NCBI GenBank assembly: GCA_014534155.1
Contig: JACVSB010000003.1
Coordinates: 1 to 27,134 of the forward strand
Direction of reading: 5' to 3'
Origin: Thermoleophilia bacterium
Lineage (GTDB): Bacteria > Actinomycetota > Thermoleophilia > Gaiellales > Gaiellaceae
Length of the DNA stretch: 27,134 bases
The position numbers were made by a program, and so were the translations under genes. The notes below the pieces were generated by a model, which saw only the letters and a program-made list of their open reading frames with translations, was not told the DNA's origin and made no database searches. Below are positions 7,315-14,442 of this stretch, piece after piece. Every line of letters starts with the position of its first letter. Within the stretch, counting starts at the first letter, position 1.

Positions 7315-8504
7315 TACGCCGCCTTCTCCGCCGCCGTCCGCCCCGCGCGCCGCCCGAAGACGCAGCACTCGAGGAGGCTGTTGCCCATCATCCGGTTGCG
7401 CCCGTGCGTGCCGCCGGCGATCTCGCCGCACGCGAAGAGCCCCTCGATCGTCGTCTCGCCCCGCTCGTCGATCACCAGGCCGCCGTTTTGGTAGTGGAGC
7501 ACGGGATAGGTCAGGATCGGCTCCGAGAGCGGGTCGATACCCGCGGCGCGGTAGCGGCGGAGCATGTACGGGAGCGAGATCTCGGCGTCGCGGGGAGGGA
7601 TCCGCGTGGTGTCGAGCCAGACCGCGCGCCGTCCGTCGGGGGTCTCCACGCCGCGACCCTCGAGCATTTCGCGGAAGATCGCCTCGGAGACGACGTCCCG
7701 GGGCCCGAGCGGGTCGGTGAACTCCTCGCCCTCGGCGTTCAGGAGGGACGCGCCGTACGCGCGCGTCGTCTCCGGGATCGAGTAGCCCTGCATGCTCGCC
7801 GGCCAGGCGCCGCCGTTCGGGTGGTACTGCAGCGAGTCGAGGTCGCGCCCCTTCGCGCCCAGCTCGAGCGCGAGCTCCGTGACCTCGCCCGTCGCCCCCG
7901 CGTGGTTCGTGGACAGCTCCTCGCGCTCCTCCGCCTCTCGGAAGCAGCGGCCACCGGCCGCGAGCACGACCGTGGCGGCCGCGATCTCGTGCTCGCCGCA
8001 GACGGCGTGCCAGCCGTTCTCGCCGGGCTCGAGCGAGGTGAGAGGCGACTTCGGAAACGTCGTTGCGCTGGAGGCGGCCAGAGCCGCCCGAAGGGCCGTC
8101 GTGATCGCGTGCCCCGTCCGGTCGCCCACCTGGAGGAGTCGGCTGCGCGACGCGCCGCCGCAGCGCGCGAGCCGATACCCCCCGTTCTCGCGCGTGAACT
8201 CGACGCCGACCTCCTCCAGCCAGCGCACGGTTGCCGGCGCCTCCTGCGTCAGCACGCGGACGAGCCCGACGTCGGCCGTCTCGTGGGAGGAGCGCCACAC
8301 GTCCTCGGCGTGCTGCTCCGGCGAGTCGTCCTCGCCGACGCCCGCCTGGATCCCCCCCTGCGCCTTGGCGGAGTTGCACGACTGCAACGACCCCTTGCTC
8401 GCGAGCGCGACGCGCGCGCCTGCTCGCTCCGCCGAGAGCGCCGCGGCGAGCCCGGCCGCACCGCTTCCGACCACGAGCACGTCGTACGAGAGCCGTTCGG
8501 CCAC
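7314..8504 (-). CDS. Soluble fumarate-reductase/L-aspartate-oxidase-like flavoprotein
   Basis: 396 residues of the SdhA/FrdA/NadB flavoprotein family, but short: it ends after the FAD and capping domains and lacks the C-terminal helical domain of SdhA or NadB. FAD-binding GSGAAGLAAAL is at 13-23, and SCNSAKAQGG (42-51) has no histidine where SdhA/FrdA attach FAD, so FAD is probably non-covalent. Substrate and catalytic blocks are kept in altered form: LQYHPNGG (225-232), PET (244-246), GPRD (267-270), LHYQNGGL (336-343), and HGRNRMMGNSLLE (367-379). No iron-sulfur or membrane-anchor subunit lies nearby. A soluble ene-reductase or oxidase for a fumarate-like acid is likely; 3-sulfoacrylate is a speculative substrate given comA. 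It is the first gene of the run, with GTG start at 8504 seven bases after a TATAGT box. Confidence 0.88.
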   Translation of the reverse strand: MAERLSYDVLVVGSGAAGLAAALSAERAGARVALASKGSLQSCNSAKAQGGIQAGVGEDDSPEQHAEDVWRSSHETADVGLVRVLTQEAPATVRWLEEVGVEFTRENGGYRLARCGGASRSRLLQVGDRTGHAITTALRAALAASSATTFPKSPLTSLEPGENGWHAVCGEHEIAAATVVLAAGGRCFREAEEREELSTNHAGATGEVTELALELGAKGRDLDSLQYHPNGGAWPASMQGYSIPETTRAYGASLLNAEGEEFTDPLGPRDVVSEAIFREMLEGRGVETPDGRRAVWLDTTRIPPRDAEISLPYMLRRYRAAGIDPLSEPILTYPVLHYQNGGLVIDERGETTIEGLFACGEIAGGTHGRNRMMGNSLLECCVFGRRAGRTAAEKAA

Positions 8505-8553
8505 GGGGCCGACTATACCAGGCTGTTACTAATTCAAACGATTAGCATTCGTT
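8505..8553 (-). promoter_or_regulatory. Promoter and candidate operator of the seven-gene sulfur operon
   Basis: This AT-rich gap stands out from the GC-rich surroundings. On the minus strand an extended -10, TGG-TATAGT (8517 down to 8512), sits seven bases before the GTG at 8504, so the mRNA is probably leaderless. TTGAAT (8537-8532) is a possible but close -35 (14-base spacing). Two overlapping inverted repeats lie upstream: CTAAT/ATTAG (8529-8533, 8541-8545) and AACGA/TCGTT (8537-8541, 8549-8553). They could be a regulator site; which regulator is unknown. Confidence 0.5.
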
Positions 8554-9877
8554 ATTCTACTCCGCGTTGGAGCGAGCTTGAGCGGCCGCGCCCGTGCATC
8601 GCCCCGGGCGTCGCTGCGAGCAGCCCTGCCCGCTCGCTCTCCCGCATGCCCGGGAGGAAGAGGAACGCGAGCGTGATCGCCGCTCCCAGGACGCCGGCGC
8701 CGACGAGCGTCTCCCGGGCTCCCAGCGCGTGGGCAACCGGGCCCGTGAGCGCGAAGGAGACGGGGATGAGGCTGATCGAGACGAGCCAGTCGAAGGACGA
8801 GACGCGGCCGAGCAGCTCGCGCGGAACGAGGGTCTGGACGAGGGTCATCCAGACGACGAGACCGAGCGTGATCCCGACGCCGCGCACGACCCCGGCCAGC
8901 ATCACCTGCCAGAGCTCACCCGCGACACCGAAGACGGACACCATCGCCACCGCGACCGTCCAGTTGACGTACATGAAGGCGATGTGGCGGCCCGGGAGCG
9001 TCCGGCGGCCGATGACCAGGGCGGCCCCCACCGAGCCGGCGCCCATCGCCGCGAGGGCGAGGCCGTAATCCCGAGAGCTCCCGCCGAGATCGTTCTTGAC
9101 CACGTACGGCAGCAGCACCTCGACGGGCCCGTAGAAGCAGAGGAGGGAGGCGGCAGCGGCCGTGAGCGTCCCCCAGAGCCAGGTATGCGAGCGGACGAAG
9201 CGGAAGCCCTCCGCGACGTCGGCGAGCGCGGACCGAGCGCCGGCGGCCGCCCGCAAGGGGAGCGGCCGGGACGACATGGCGGCGAGGCAGGCGGCGGAGA
9301 GCCAGAAGGAGGCCGCGTCGGCGAGGAAGGCGGGGCCCGCCCCGATCCACGCGATCAGGAGGCCGCCGAGCGCAGGCCCCGTGAGCTGCGCCGCGAGCGG
9401 GCGCATGAGCATGTCGAGCGAGTTGGCCTGGACGAGGTGCTCCGGCGGGACGATGTCCGGCACGATCGCCTGGAAGGCGGGTGCGAAGAGCGCCTCGCCG
9501 GCCCCGTAGAGAGCGACGAGCCCCAGGAGGTGCCAGAGCTCGAGCGAGCCGCTGACCGAGAGGACGCCGATCGCGGCGATCGCGAGTCCGCGCACGACGT
9601 CCGAGACGATCATGAGGCGGCGGCGGTCGAAGCGATCCGAGAGGACTCCGCCCACGAGGAGCAGGAGGACGTTGGGGAGCGTCCATGCGACCCCGACGAC
9701 CGAGAGCGCCGTGGGCGCGTTCGAGATCTCGTACACCTGCCATGCGATCGCGACGAAGTAGATCCCGTCCCCCAGCAGGGAGACGCTCATCGCGGTCCAG
9801 AGCAGCGCGAAGTCGCGGATCCCGAACGGCCGCAGGATGCGCGCGCCTCGCACGCGGTCTGCCGCTTCCGTCCACAC
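8552..9877 (-). CDS. MFS efflux transporter
   Basis: 441 residues with about twelve membrane helices. It resembles the MefA/EntS-like exporter group: an N-terminal FALLWTAMSVSLLGDGIYFVAIAW helix, then the motif-A loop GGVLSDRFDRRRLMIVSD (about 96-113) between helices 2 and 3, and ERELLGRVSSFDW-like PRELLGRVSS in the second half. Such proteins export macrolides, siderophores or other small molecules by proton antiport at the inner membrane. Substrate cannot be read here. The GTG at 9877 lies 18 bases after the 211-residue gene, so they are likely co-transcribed. Its TAA stop lies in the operator-like region upstream of the flavoprotein gene. Confidence 0.9.
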   Translation of the reverse strand: MWTEAADRVRGARILRPFGIRDFALLWTAMSVSLLGDGIYFVAIAWQVYEISNAPTALSVVGVAWTLPNVLLLLVGGVLSDRFDRRRLMIVSDVVRGLAIAAIGVLSVSGSLELWHLLGLVALYGAGEALFAPAFQAIVPDIVPPEHLVQANSLDMLMRPLAAQLTGPALGGLLIAWIGAGPAFLADAASFWLSAACLAAMSSRPLPLRAAAGARSALADVAEGFRFVRSHTWLWGTLTAAAASLLCFYGPVEVLLPYVVKNDLGGSSRDYGLALAAMGAGSVGAALVIGRRTLPGRHIAFMYVNWTVAVAMVSVFGVAGELWQVMLAGVVRGVGITLGLVVWMTLVQTLVPRELLGRVSSFDWLVSISLIPVSFALTGPVAHALGARETLVGAGVLGAAITLAFLFLPGMRESERAGLLAATPGAMHGRGRSSSLQRGVE

Positions 9878-9895
9878 GTGCCGTCGCGTGCGGCG

Positions 9896-10531
9896 TCAGG
9901 TTCCGAGGCCGCCGAAGACGGCGAACGGGTTCGCGGGGGTGACCTCCCAGACCATCTGGCCGCCCGGCTCGACCTCGATCCTCGCCTCTTCCGGCGCTTC
10001 GCGCTCGAGGCGGGCCGCGAGCTCGTGCGCCTGATCCTCGTTCTCGGCCCCCACGAGGACGAACGTATAGCGACGCACCGTCGGGATCCCCTCCCGCTCG
10101 AGACGCTCCGCGAGCTCGAGCGTGGCGTCATGGCTCGGGAGCTCCACGCGGACCTCCCACTCGCCGTGCCCGGCGCGGCGGGAGTCGACCGCTTCCCGCG
10201 CCTGCTGGCGCTCGTGCTCGGCGCGCCACTCCTCGTCGGTGCGGGGAAGCGGGACCGCCGCGTCCTCCCACGACTGGGCGACGGGATGCCAGCGAGTGAG
10301 ACGCACGTCCTCCGCGGCGCCGACCCGCTCGCGCACCATCCGCGCGACCGAGCGCGCCCGCTCCTCGCTGTCCGTGTAGAGAAAGATCGTCCCTCCGTCG
10401 CGGCTGACGATCACGCGCTCGCCGAGCCGGTCGCGCTCGGCGCCCGCGAGCTCGAGCTCGCGAAACCAGCCGAGGAGCTCGCTCGCCTCCTCCTCGCCCG
10501 GAAGCTCGACGGTGAGCCGCCAGTCGTCCAC
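9896..10531 (-). CDS. Unknown soluble protein with two similar halves
   Basis: 211 residues, not recognised. The protein looks duplicated: residues about 3-90 (WRLTVELPGEEEASELLGWFRE...) and about 124-200 (WEVRVELPSHDATLELAERLER...) share a W-x-[LV]-x-VELP start, a helix rich in E and L, and a later strand ending in TIFLYTDSEERARSVA or TFVLVGAENEDQAHELA. This layout suggests tandem small alpha/beta (ferredoxin-like) domains, as in short actinobacterial proteins of unknown role. There is no signal peptide, membrane helix or catalytic motif. The GTG at 10531 follows a CAGAAT box by six bases. It sits between a dehydrogenase and an MFS gene. Confidence 0.75.
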   Translation of the reverse strand: MDDWRLTVELPGEEEASELLGWFRELELAGAERDRLGERVIVSRDGGTIFLYTDSEERARSVARMVRERVGAAEDVRLTRWHPVAQSWEDAAVPLPRTDEEWRAEHERQQAREAVDSRRAGHGEWEVRVELPSHDATLELAERLEREGIPTVRRYTFVLVGAENEDQAHELAARLEREAPEEARIEVEPGGQMVWEVTPANPFAVFGGLGT

Positions 10532-10537
10532 GGCGGC

Positions 10538-10543
10538 ATTCTG
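10538..10543 (-). promoter_or_regulatory. Candidate -10 box for the 211-residue protein gene
   Basis: CAGAAT on the minus strand, six bases before the GTG at 10531. The 48-base gap (10532-10579) holds nothing else I can name. The box is weak and the call depends on the same spacing seen at other starts. Confidence 0.3.
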
Positions 10544-10579
10544 CCCGTTTCTTCCGGCGGCGCTCCCCGCTGCGACGCC

Positions 10580-11560
10580 CTACCAGATCGAGCGCAGGAG
10601 CTCGAGGATCTCCGCGGCGTCAGCCGGCCGCGGGTTCGCCTTCGCGCCCGGGCGCTCGACGACTGCCTCGGCGACGAGCGGCAGCTCTTCCGCGCGGACG
10701 CCGAGGCTACGCAGGCGCTCGAAGCCCGCGAGGCGCGCGAGCTCTTCGGCGCGCGCGGCGGCGTCGGCGCTCGCCATCGCCCGGGCGAGGCGTGTGAGCG
10801 CGTCCCCGGCGACCGGCTCGTTGAAGCGAAGAGCAGGAGCGAGGCAGAGGGCGTTCGCCGCTCCGTGGGGGACCGCGTGGCGGCCGCCAAGCGCCTGCGC
10901 CATCGCGTGCGCGAGCCCGAGCCCGGCGCCGGCGAGCGCCGCCCCCGCGGGCGCGGCGCCCTCGAGAAGCTGACGGCGGGCCTCGCGGTCGCGCCCGTCC
11001 TTCAGCGTGCGCGGCAAGGCACGCGAGATCGCGGCGGCGCCGGCGAGCGCCTCGGCGTCGGCCGCGTCGTTTCGCCCCGCCACGTAGAGCGCCTCCGCGC
11101 AGTGCGCGAGGGCGTTGAGAGCGGTGCCGCCGGTCTCGGCCCGCCCGAGCGAGAGGGTGAGCTCGGGCTCGTAGACGATCCCCGCGACCCTGGCGCCGCT
11201 GCCTCCGCCCTTGCGCCGCCGCTCCTCGTCGCGAACGCCGAAGCTCGCCGTCCACTCCGCGCCGGAGTACGTCGTCGGAATCGAGGCGACCGGAAGCCCC
11301 GTGCGCGCGGAGGCCGCCTTGGCCGTGTCGATCGCGCTTCCACCGCCGACGGCGACGAGGACGTCCGCGCCGGCAACGAGCCGCTCGGCCTCGTCGACCG
11401 TCCGCGCGGGCACGTGCGGCTCCACCCCGGCGAACGTCGCCCGCGGGCGCAAGCCGGCCGCGATCTCCCGCCACCTCGGGGTCGTGACGACGAGCGGGTC
11501 GTCCACGCCGAGGTGCGCCAGAACCTCCGGGTACCGGTCGAGACCCCAGCGGACGATCAC
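10580..11560 (-). CDS. Iron-containing alcohol dehydrogenase / maleylacetate reductase family enzyme
   Basis: 326 residues, close to the short maleylacetate-reductase branch of the group III alcohol dehydrogenases. The NAD(P)-binding GGGSAIDTAKAAS is at 72-84 and IPTTYSGAEWT at 94-104. Metal-site histidines fall in NALAHCAEALY (H153), GLAHAMAQALGG (H218) and RHAVPHGAANA (H228, H232). Maleylacetate reductases reduce maleylacetate to 3-oxoadipate in aromatic and resorcinol breakdown; relatives reduce aldehydes, including sulfoacetaldehyde. The GTG start at 11560 overlaps the stop of the LysR gene as GTGA, so the pair is translationally coupled. No ring-cleavage gene is visible nearby, so the substrate is uncertain. 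Confidence 0.85.
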   Translation of the reverse strand: MIVRWGLDRYPEVLAHLGVDDPLVVTTPRWREIAAGLRPRATFAGVEPHVPARTVDEAERLVAGADVLVAVGGGSAIDTAKAASARTGLPVASIPTTYSGAEWTASFGVRDEERRRKGGGSGARVAGIVYEPELTLSLGRAETGGTALNALAHCAEALYVAGRNDAADAEALAGAAAISRALPRTLKDGRDREARRQLLEGAAPAGAALAGAGLGLAHAMAQALGGRHAVPHGAANALCLAPALRFNEPVAGDALTRLARAMASADAAARAEELARLAGFERLRSLGVRAEELPLVAEAVVERPGAKANPRPADAAEILELLRSIW

Positions 11561-12447
11561 GCCGTCCGCTCCCGTGCGAAGGCGAGGAACGCCTCCGCCG
11601 CCCGCGTCGGAGTCCGCCCTCGCAGGCGGACGACGTAGATCACGCGCGCAGGCTCGAGGCCGGCGACGCGAGCGGTCGCGAGCGTGCCGGCGGCGAGCTC
11701 GGCCTCGACCGCCGTGCGCGAGATGAACGTGACTCCGAAGCCGGCCGCGACCGCGCTCTTGACGGACTCCTGGAGCCCGAGCTCGAGGCGCGGATGCAGG
11801 TCGCGGAGACGCAGGCCCGCCCGCCGCAGCTCCTCCTCGACGACGTGGCGCACGCCCGCTCCCTCCTGCATGACGACGAGGGCCTCGCCGCGCAGCGCCT
11901 CCAGAGAGACCTCCTGCCCCGCGAAGCGGTGACCGGCGGGGACGGCGAGCACGATCTCGTCGCGCGCGAGCGGCTCCCAGAGAAGCGCCCGGCTGCGCCG
12001 CTTCGCCCCGACGATCCCGAGCTCGAGGCGCCGTTCGCCGACCGCCGCCGCCACAGCGTCCGTGTCCGCGATCGTGAGCGCGACGCCGAGGGCGGGGTGA
12101 CCGGCCGCGAACTCGCAGAGGAGAAGCGGGACCAGGTAGGCGCCCGGGCCGGTGGAGGCGCCGATCGCGAGCGTGCCTCCAAGCGCCCCTTCGTCGTCGG
12201 CCAGGTCGGCGAGCAGGTGCTCCTCGGCGGCGAGGAGCCGCTGCCCGCTGCGGTACACGAGCCGCCCCGCCTCCGTCGGCTCGACGCGCCGGCCGGCGCG
12301 GTCGACCAGCCTGCGCCCGATTCGATCCTCGAGCGCCCGGACCTGGAGCGAGACGGCGGGCTGCGTCACGCCGAGCCGCTCGGCGGCCCTGGAGAAGCTC
12401 CCCTCGTCGACCACGGTGCAGAACACGCGAAGCTGACGCGTATCCAT
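11557..12447 (-). CDS. LysR-family transcriptional regulator
   Basis: 296 residues, standard length. The winged-helix DNA-binding domain occupies residues 1-60 (MDTRQLRVFCTVVDEGSFSRAAERLGVTQPAVS). A linker helix and a two-lobed periplasmic-binding-like effector domain follow (about 90-290; GTLAIGASTGPGAYLVP, then LGLQESVKSAVAAGFGVTFIS). The ALE-like ALEDRIGRRLVDR and QESVKSAVAAGFGV blocks resemble CysL/CbbR-type members. It overlaps the dehydrogenase gene downstream and diverges from the glycan operon with a 62-base gap. The usual arrangement of a LysR gene divergent from its target is therefore not what is seen with the dehydrogenase. The ATG at 12447 has CATAAT eight bases upstream. Confidence 0.93.
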   Translation of the reverse strand: MDTRQLRVFCTVVDEGSFSRAAERLGVTQPAVSLQVRALEDRIGRRLVDRAGRRVEPTEAGRLVYRSGQRLLAAEEHLLADLADDEGALGGTLAIGASTGPGAYLVPLLLCEFAAGHPALGVALTIADTDAVAAAVGERRLELGIVGAKRRSRALLWEPLARDEIVLAVPAGHRFAGQEVSLEALRGEALVVMQEGAGVRHVVEEELRRAGLRLRDLHPRLELGLQESVKSAVAAGFGVTFISRTAVEAELAAGTLATARVAGLEPARVIYVVRLRGRTPTRAAEAFLAFARERTA

Positions 12448-12455
12448 AAGCGGCG

Positions 12456-12501
12456 ATTATGGCGCGCGCCGTGTTCGTGCGGCTGCGTCTCCATCTAGAC
12501 T
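12456..12501. promoter_or_regulatory. Divergent promoter pair: LysR gene (-) and ATP-grasp/glycan operon (+)
   Basis: In the 62-base divergent gap, CATAAT on the minus strand (12461-12456) lies eight bases before the LysR ATG. TAGACT on the plus strand (12496-12501) lies eight bases before the ATG at 12510. Both would give leaderless or nearly leaderless transcripts. No convincing -35 is visible. Binding by LysR to its own upstream region is usual for the family but no specific site can be named. Confidence 0.4.
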
Positions 12502-12509
12502 CCGCGCGG

Positions 12510-13679
12510 ATGCGACGGAAAGGGCGGGGTGTTGCGGTCGTCGTCGACGTCGGGTGGGTGAACGGCCTCGGCGCCGTTCGCTCACTCGGAAGGCGAGGCG
12601 TGCGAGTCCTGGCCGTCGACCACCGGCCGTGGGCGCTCGGCTTCCGCTCCCGCTACGCCGAACCCGTCCTGGCGCCGCCCGTCCTCGACGACGAGGAAGG
12701 CTTCATCGACGTCGCACGCCGGCTCGGCGAGACGCTTGCAGGCCCAGTCCCGATCTTCCCGACGCACGACGAGCACCTGAACGCCCTCGCCCGCCACGCG
12801 GACGAGCTTCGCCACCTGTACCGCTTCCCGTTCCCGTCCTGGGAAGTGCTCGAGCGCGTCCAGAACAAGCGCCACCAGCTCGAGCGCGCAGCTGCCACCG
12901 GGCTCGCGACACCGAGGACCTCACATCCGGAGAGCCTGCAGGAAGCGCTCGCGGCCGGCGACGAGATCGGCTACCCGCTCTTCGTGAAGCCCGCCGAGCC
13001 GCTCGAGTTCAAGCGTCTCTACAGGCGCCAGGCGTTCCGCTGCGAAGACCGGGAGGACCTGGAAGCCGCGTACGGCCGTATGGCGCAGTTTGCGCCGATG
13101 GTCCAGGAGTTCGTACCCGGTGGCGACGAGGCCCTGTACACGCTGGGCGCATACATCGCTCCCGACGGCGGCGCGCTCGCCGTCTTCAGTGGGCGCAAGC
13201 TCCGCCAGACGCGCGCATTCATGGGGAGTTGCCGTGTCGGCGAGTCGCTCTGGGTGGACGACGTGGTCGAGGAAGGTCTCCGCGTCCTGCGCGCACTGGA
13301 GTTCCACGGGATCGCGCAGGTCGAGACGAAGCTCGACCCGCGGGACGGTCGCTTCAAGCTCATCGAGGTGAACCCGCGCCTCTGGCAGTGGCACGGCCTC
13401 GGCGCGGCGTGCGGCGTCGACATTACGTGGATCGCCTACCGCGACCTGATCGGCGAGCGGCTCCCCGCCGCCCGCATGCAAGGTGACGGGAAGCGGTGGG
13501 CGATCGCGTTCATGCCCGGAAGCGCGCACGCGGTGCAGCGGCCGCCGTACGTGGACGGCGTCTTCGCGGCCGACGACCCCGGCCCCTCGATCGTGCAAGC
13601 GGTGCGCTTCGCCAGGCGGATCCGCGCTCGGTTTCGGACCGGCGCGCCGCTTCGTCGCCTGAGCACGACGCGGAGCTGA
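12510..13679 (+). CDS. ATP-grasp ligase, carboxylate-amine ligase-like
   Basis: 389 residues from the ATG at 12510. An N-terminal Rossmann-like part (VVVDVGWVNGLGAVRSLGRRGVRVLAVD) is followed by an ATP-grasp fold: VQNKRHQLERAAATGLATPRT, the lysine strand YPLFVKPAEPLEF, the PMVQEFVPGGDEALY hinge, and the metal-binding KLIEVNPRLWQWH near the C-terminal third. Such enzymes activate a carboxylate as an acyl phosphate and join it to an amine or other nucleophile; members occur in cell-wall and capsule clusters. The frame opens 51 bases earlier at an ATG (12459), but that would place the start inside the promoter region. It heads the plus-strand operon; its stop is one base before the next start. 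Substrates are unknown. Confidence 0.87.
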   Translation: MRRKGRGVAVVVDVGWVNGLGAVRSLGRRGVRVLAVDHRPWALGFRSRYAEPVLAPPVLDDEEGFIDVARRLGETLAGPVPIFPTHDEHLNALARHADELRHLYRFPFPSWEVLERVQNKRHQLERAAATGLATPRTSHPESLQEALAAGDEIGYPLFVKPAEPLEFKRLYRRQAFRCEDREDLEAAYGRMAQFAPMVQEFVPGGDEALYTLGAYIAPDGGALAVFSGRKLRQTRAFMGSCRVGESLWVDDVVEEGLRVLRALEFHGIAQVETKLDPRDGRFKLIEVNPRLWQWHGLGAACGVDITWIAYRDLIGERLPAARMQGDGKRWAIAFMPGSAHAVQRPPYVDGVFAADDPGPSIVQAVRFARRIRARFRTGAPLRRLSTTRS

Positions 13680-13680
13680 C

Positions 13681-14442
13681 GTGGCGCTCGCGCGAGAGCT
13701 CGTCCAGAAGGTGAAGCCGCTCGTCCCGATCGCCGCCAAGCGCCCGGTCAAGCGCATCATCCCGCGGCGCTACCACGCCCTTTTCGACCCCGACTGGCAC
13801 CGCCGTACGATCGGAAACATTCCGCGCTGGGAGCTGCTCGGCGACCTCCAGCTCGACTACCTGAAGGAGCGAGGGCTCCGCCCCGAGCACTACCTCCTCG
13901 ACGTCGGGTGCGGGCCCCTCCGCGGCGGCGTCCGCTTCATCGACTACCTCGAGCCCGGCCACTACTTCGGCGTCGAGAAGGACGCCGCCGTCCTCCGGGA
14001 AGCTCGGCGCGTCGAGATCCCCCGCCACGGGCTCGAGCACAAGCGCCCGACGCTCGTCGCGATGGACGACTTCGACTTCCGCCGCCTCGATCGAAGGTTC
14101 GACTACGCCTTGGCGCAGTCCGTCTTCACCCACCTGCCTCTGAACAAGATCATCCGGTGCCTCATGCGCATGGAGCAGGCGCTGATCGAGGGCGGCCGCT
14201 TCTACGCGACGATCTGGGAGAACCCGGCCGGCAAGCGAAACCTCGACGACATCCGCCAGTCCGAGCTCAAGGTCACGCATTTCGACTCGGATTCGTTCCA
14301 CTACGACTTCCCGACGTTCGAGTGGATCTGCGAGGGAACCAGCCTCTCCGCCGAGTACAAGGGCCCGTGGGGCCACCCCCAAAACCAGGTGATGCTCGTC
14401 TTCACCAAGGGCAGAGGGAAGAGAGAGGCCCGTCGTGGCTGA
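13681..14442 (+). CDS. Class I SAM-dependent methyltransferase
   Basis: 253 residues. The SAM-binding motif I is LLDVGCGPLRGG (72-83), with the acidic strand end YFGVEKD (95-101), then FDYALAQSVFTHLPLNKI as motif IV and post-motif, and ALIEGGRFYATIWENPAG as the usual strand/turn. A basic N-terminal stretch (KVKPLVPIAAKRPVKRIIPRRYHALF) could touch membrane or lipid carrier; there is no true membrane helix. Position within a glycan operon suggests methylation of a sugar or lipid-linked oligosaccharide. The GTG start follows the preceding TGA by one base, and its end overlaps the GT4 gene by eight bases. Confidence 0.88.
   Translation: MALARELVQKVKPLVPIAAKRPVKRIIPRRYHALFDPDWHRRTIGNIPRWELLGDLQLDYLKERGLRPEHYLLDVGCGPLRGGVRFIDYLEPGHYFGVEKDAAVLREARRVEIPRHGLEHKRPTLVAMDDFDFRRLDRRFDYALAQSVFTHLPLNKIIRCLMRMEQALIEGGRFYATIWENPAGKRNLDDIRQSELKVTHFDSDSFHYDFPTFEWICEGTSLSAEYKGPWGHPQNQVMLVFTKGRGKREARRG

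Noticed and set aside
8594..11638. Very long plus-strand open frame (1014 codons)
   Set aside because: It is antisense to the MFS, 211-residue and dehydrogenase genes; the translation is Arg/Glu/Gly-rich without domains. Long shadow frames are expected in high-GC DNA.
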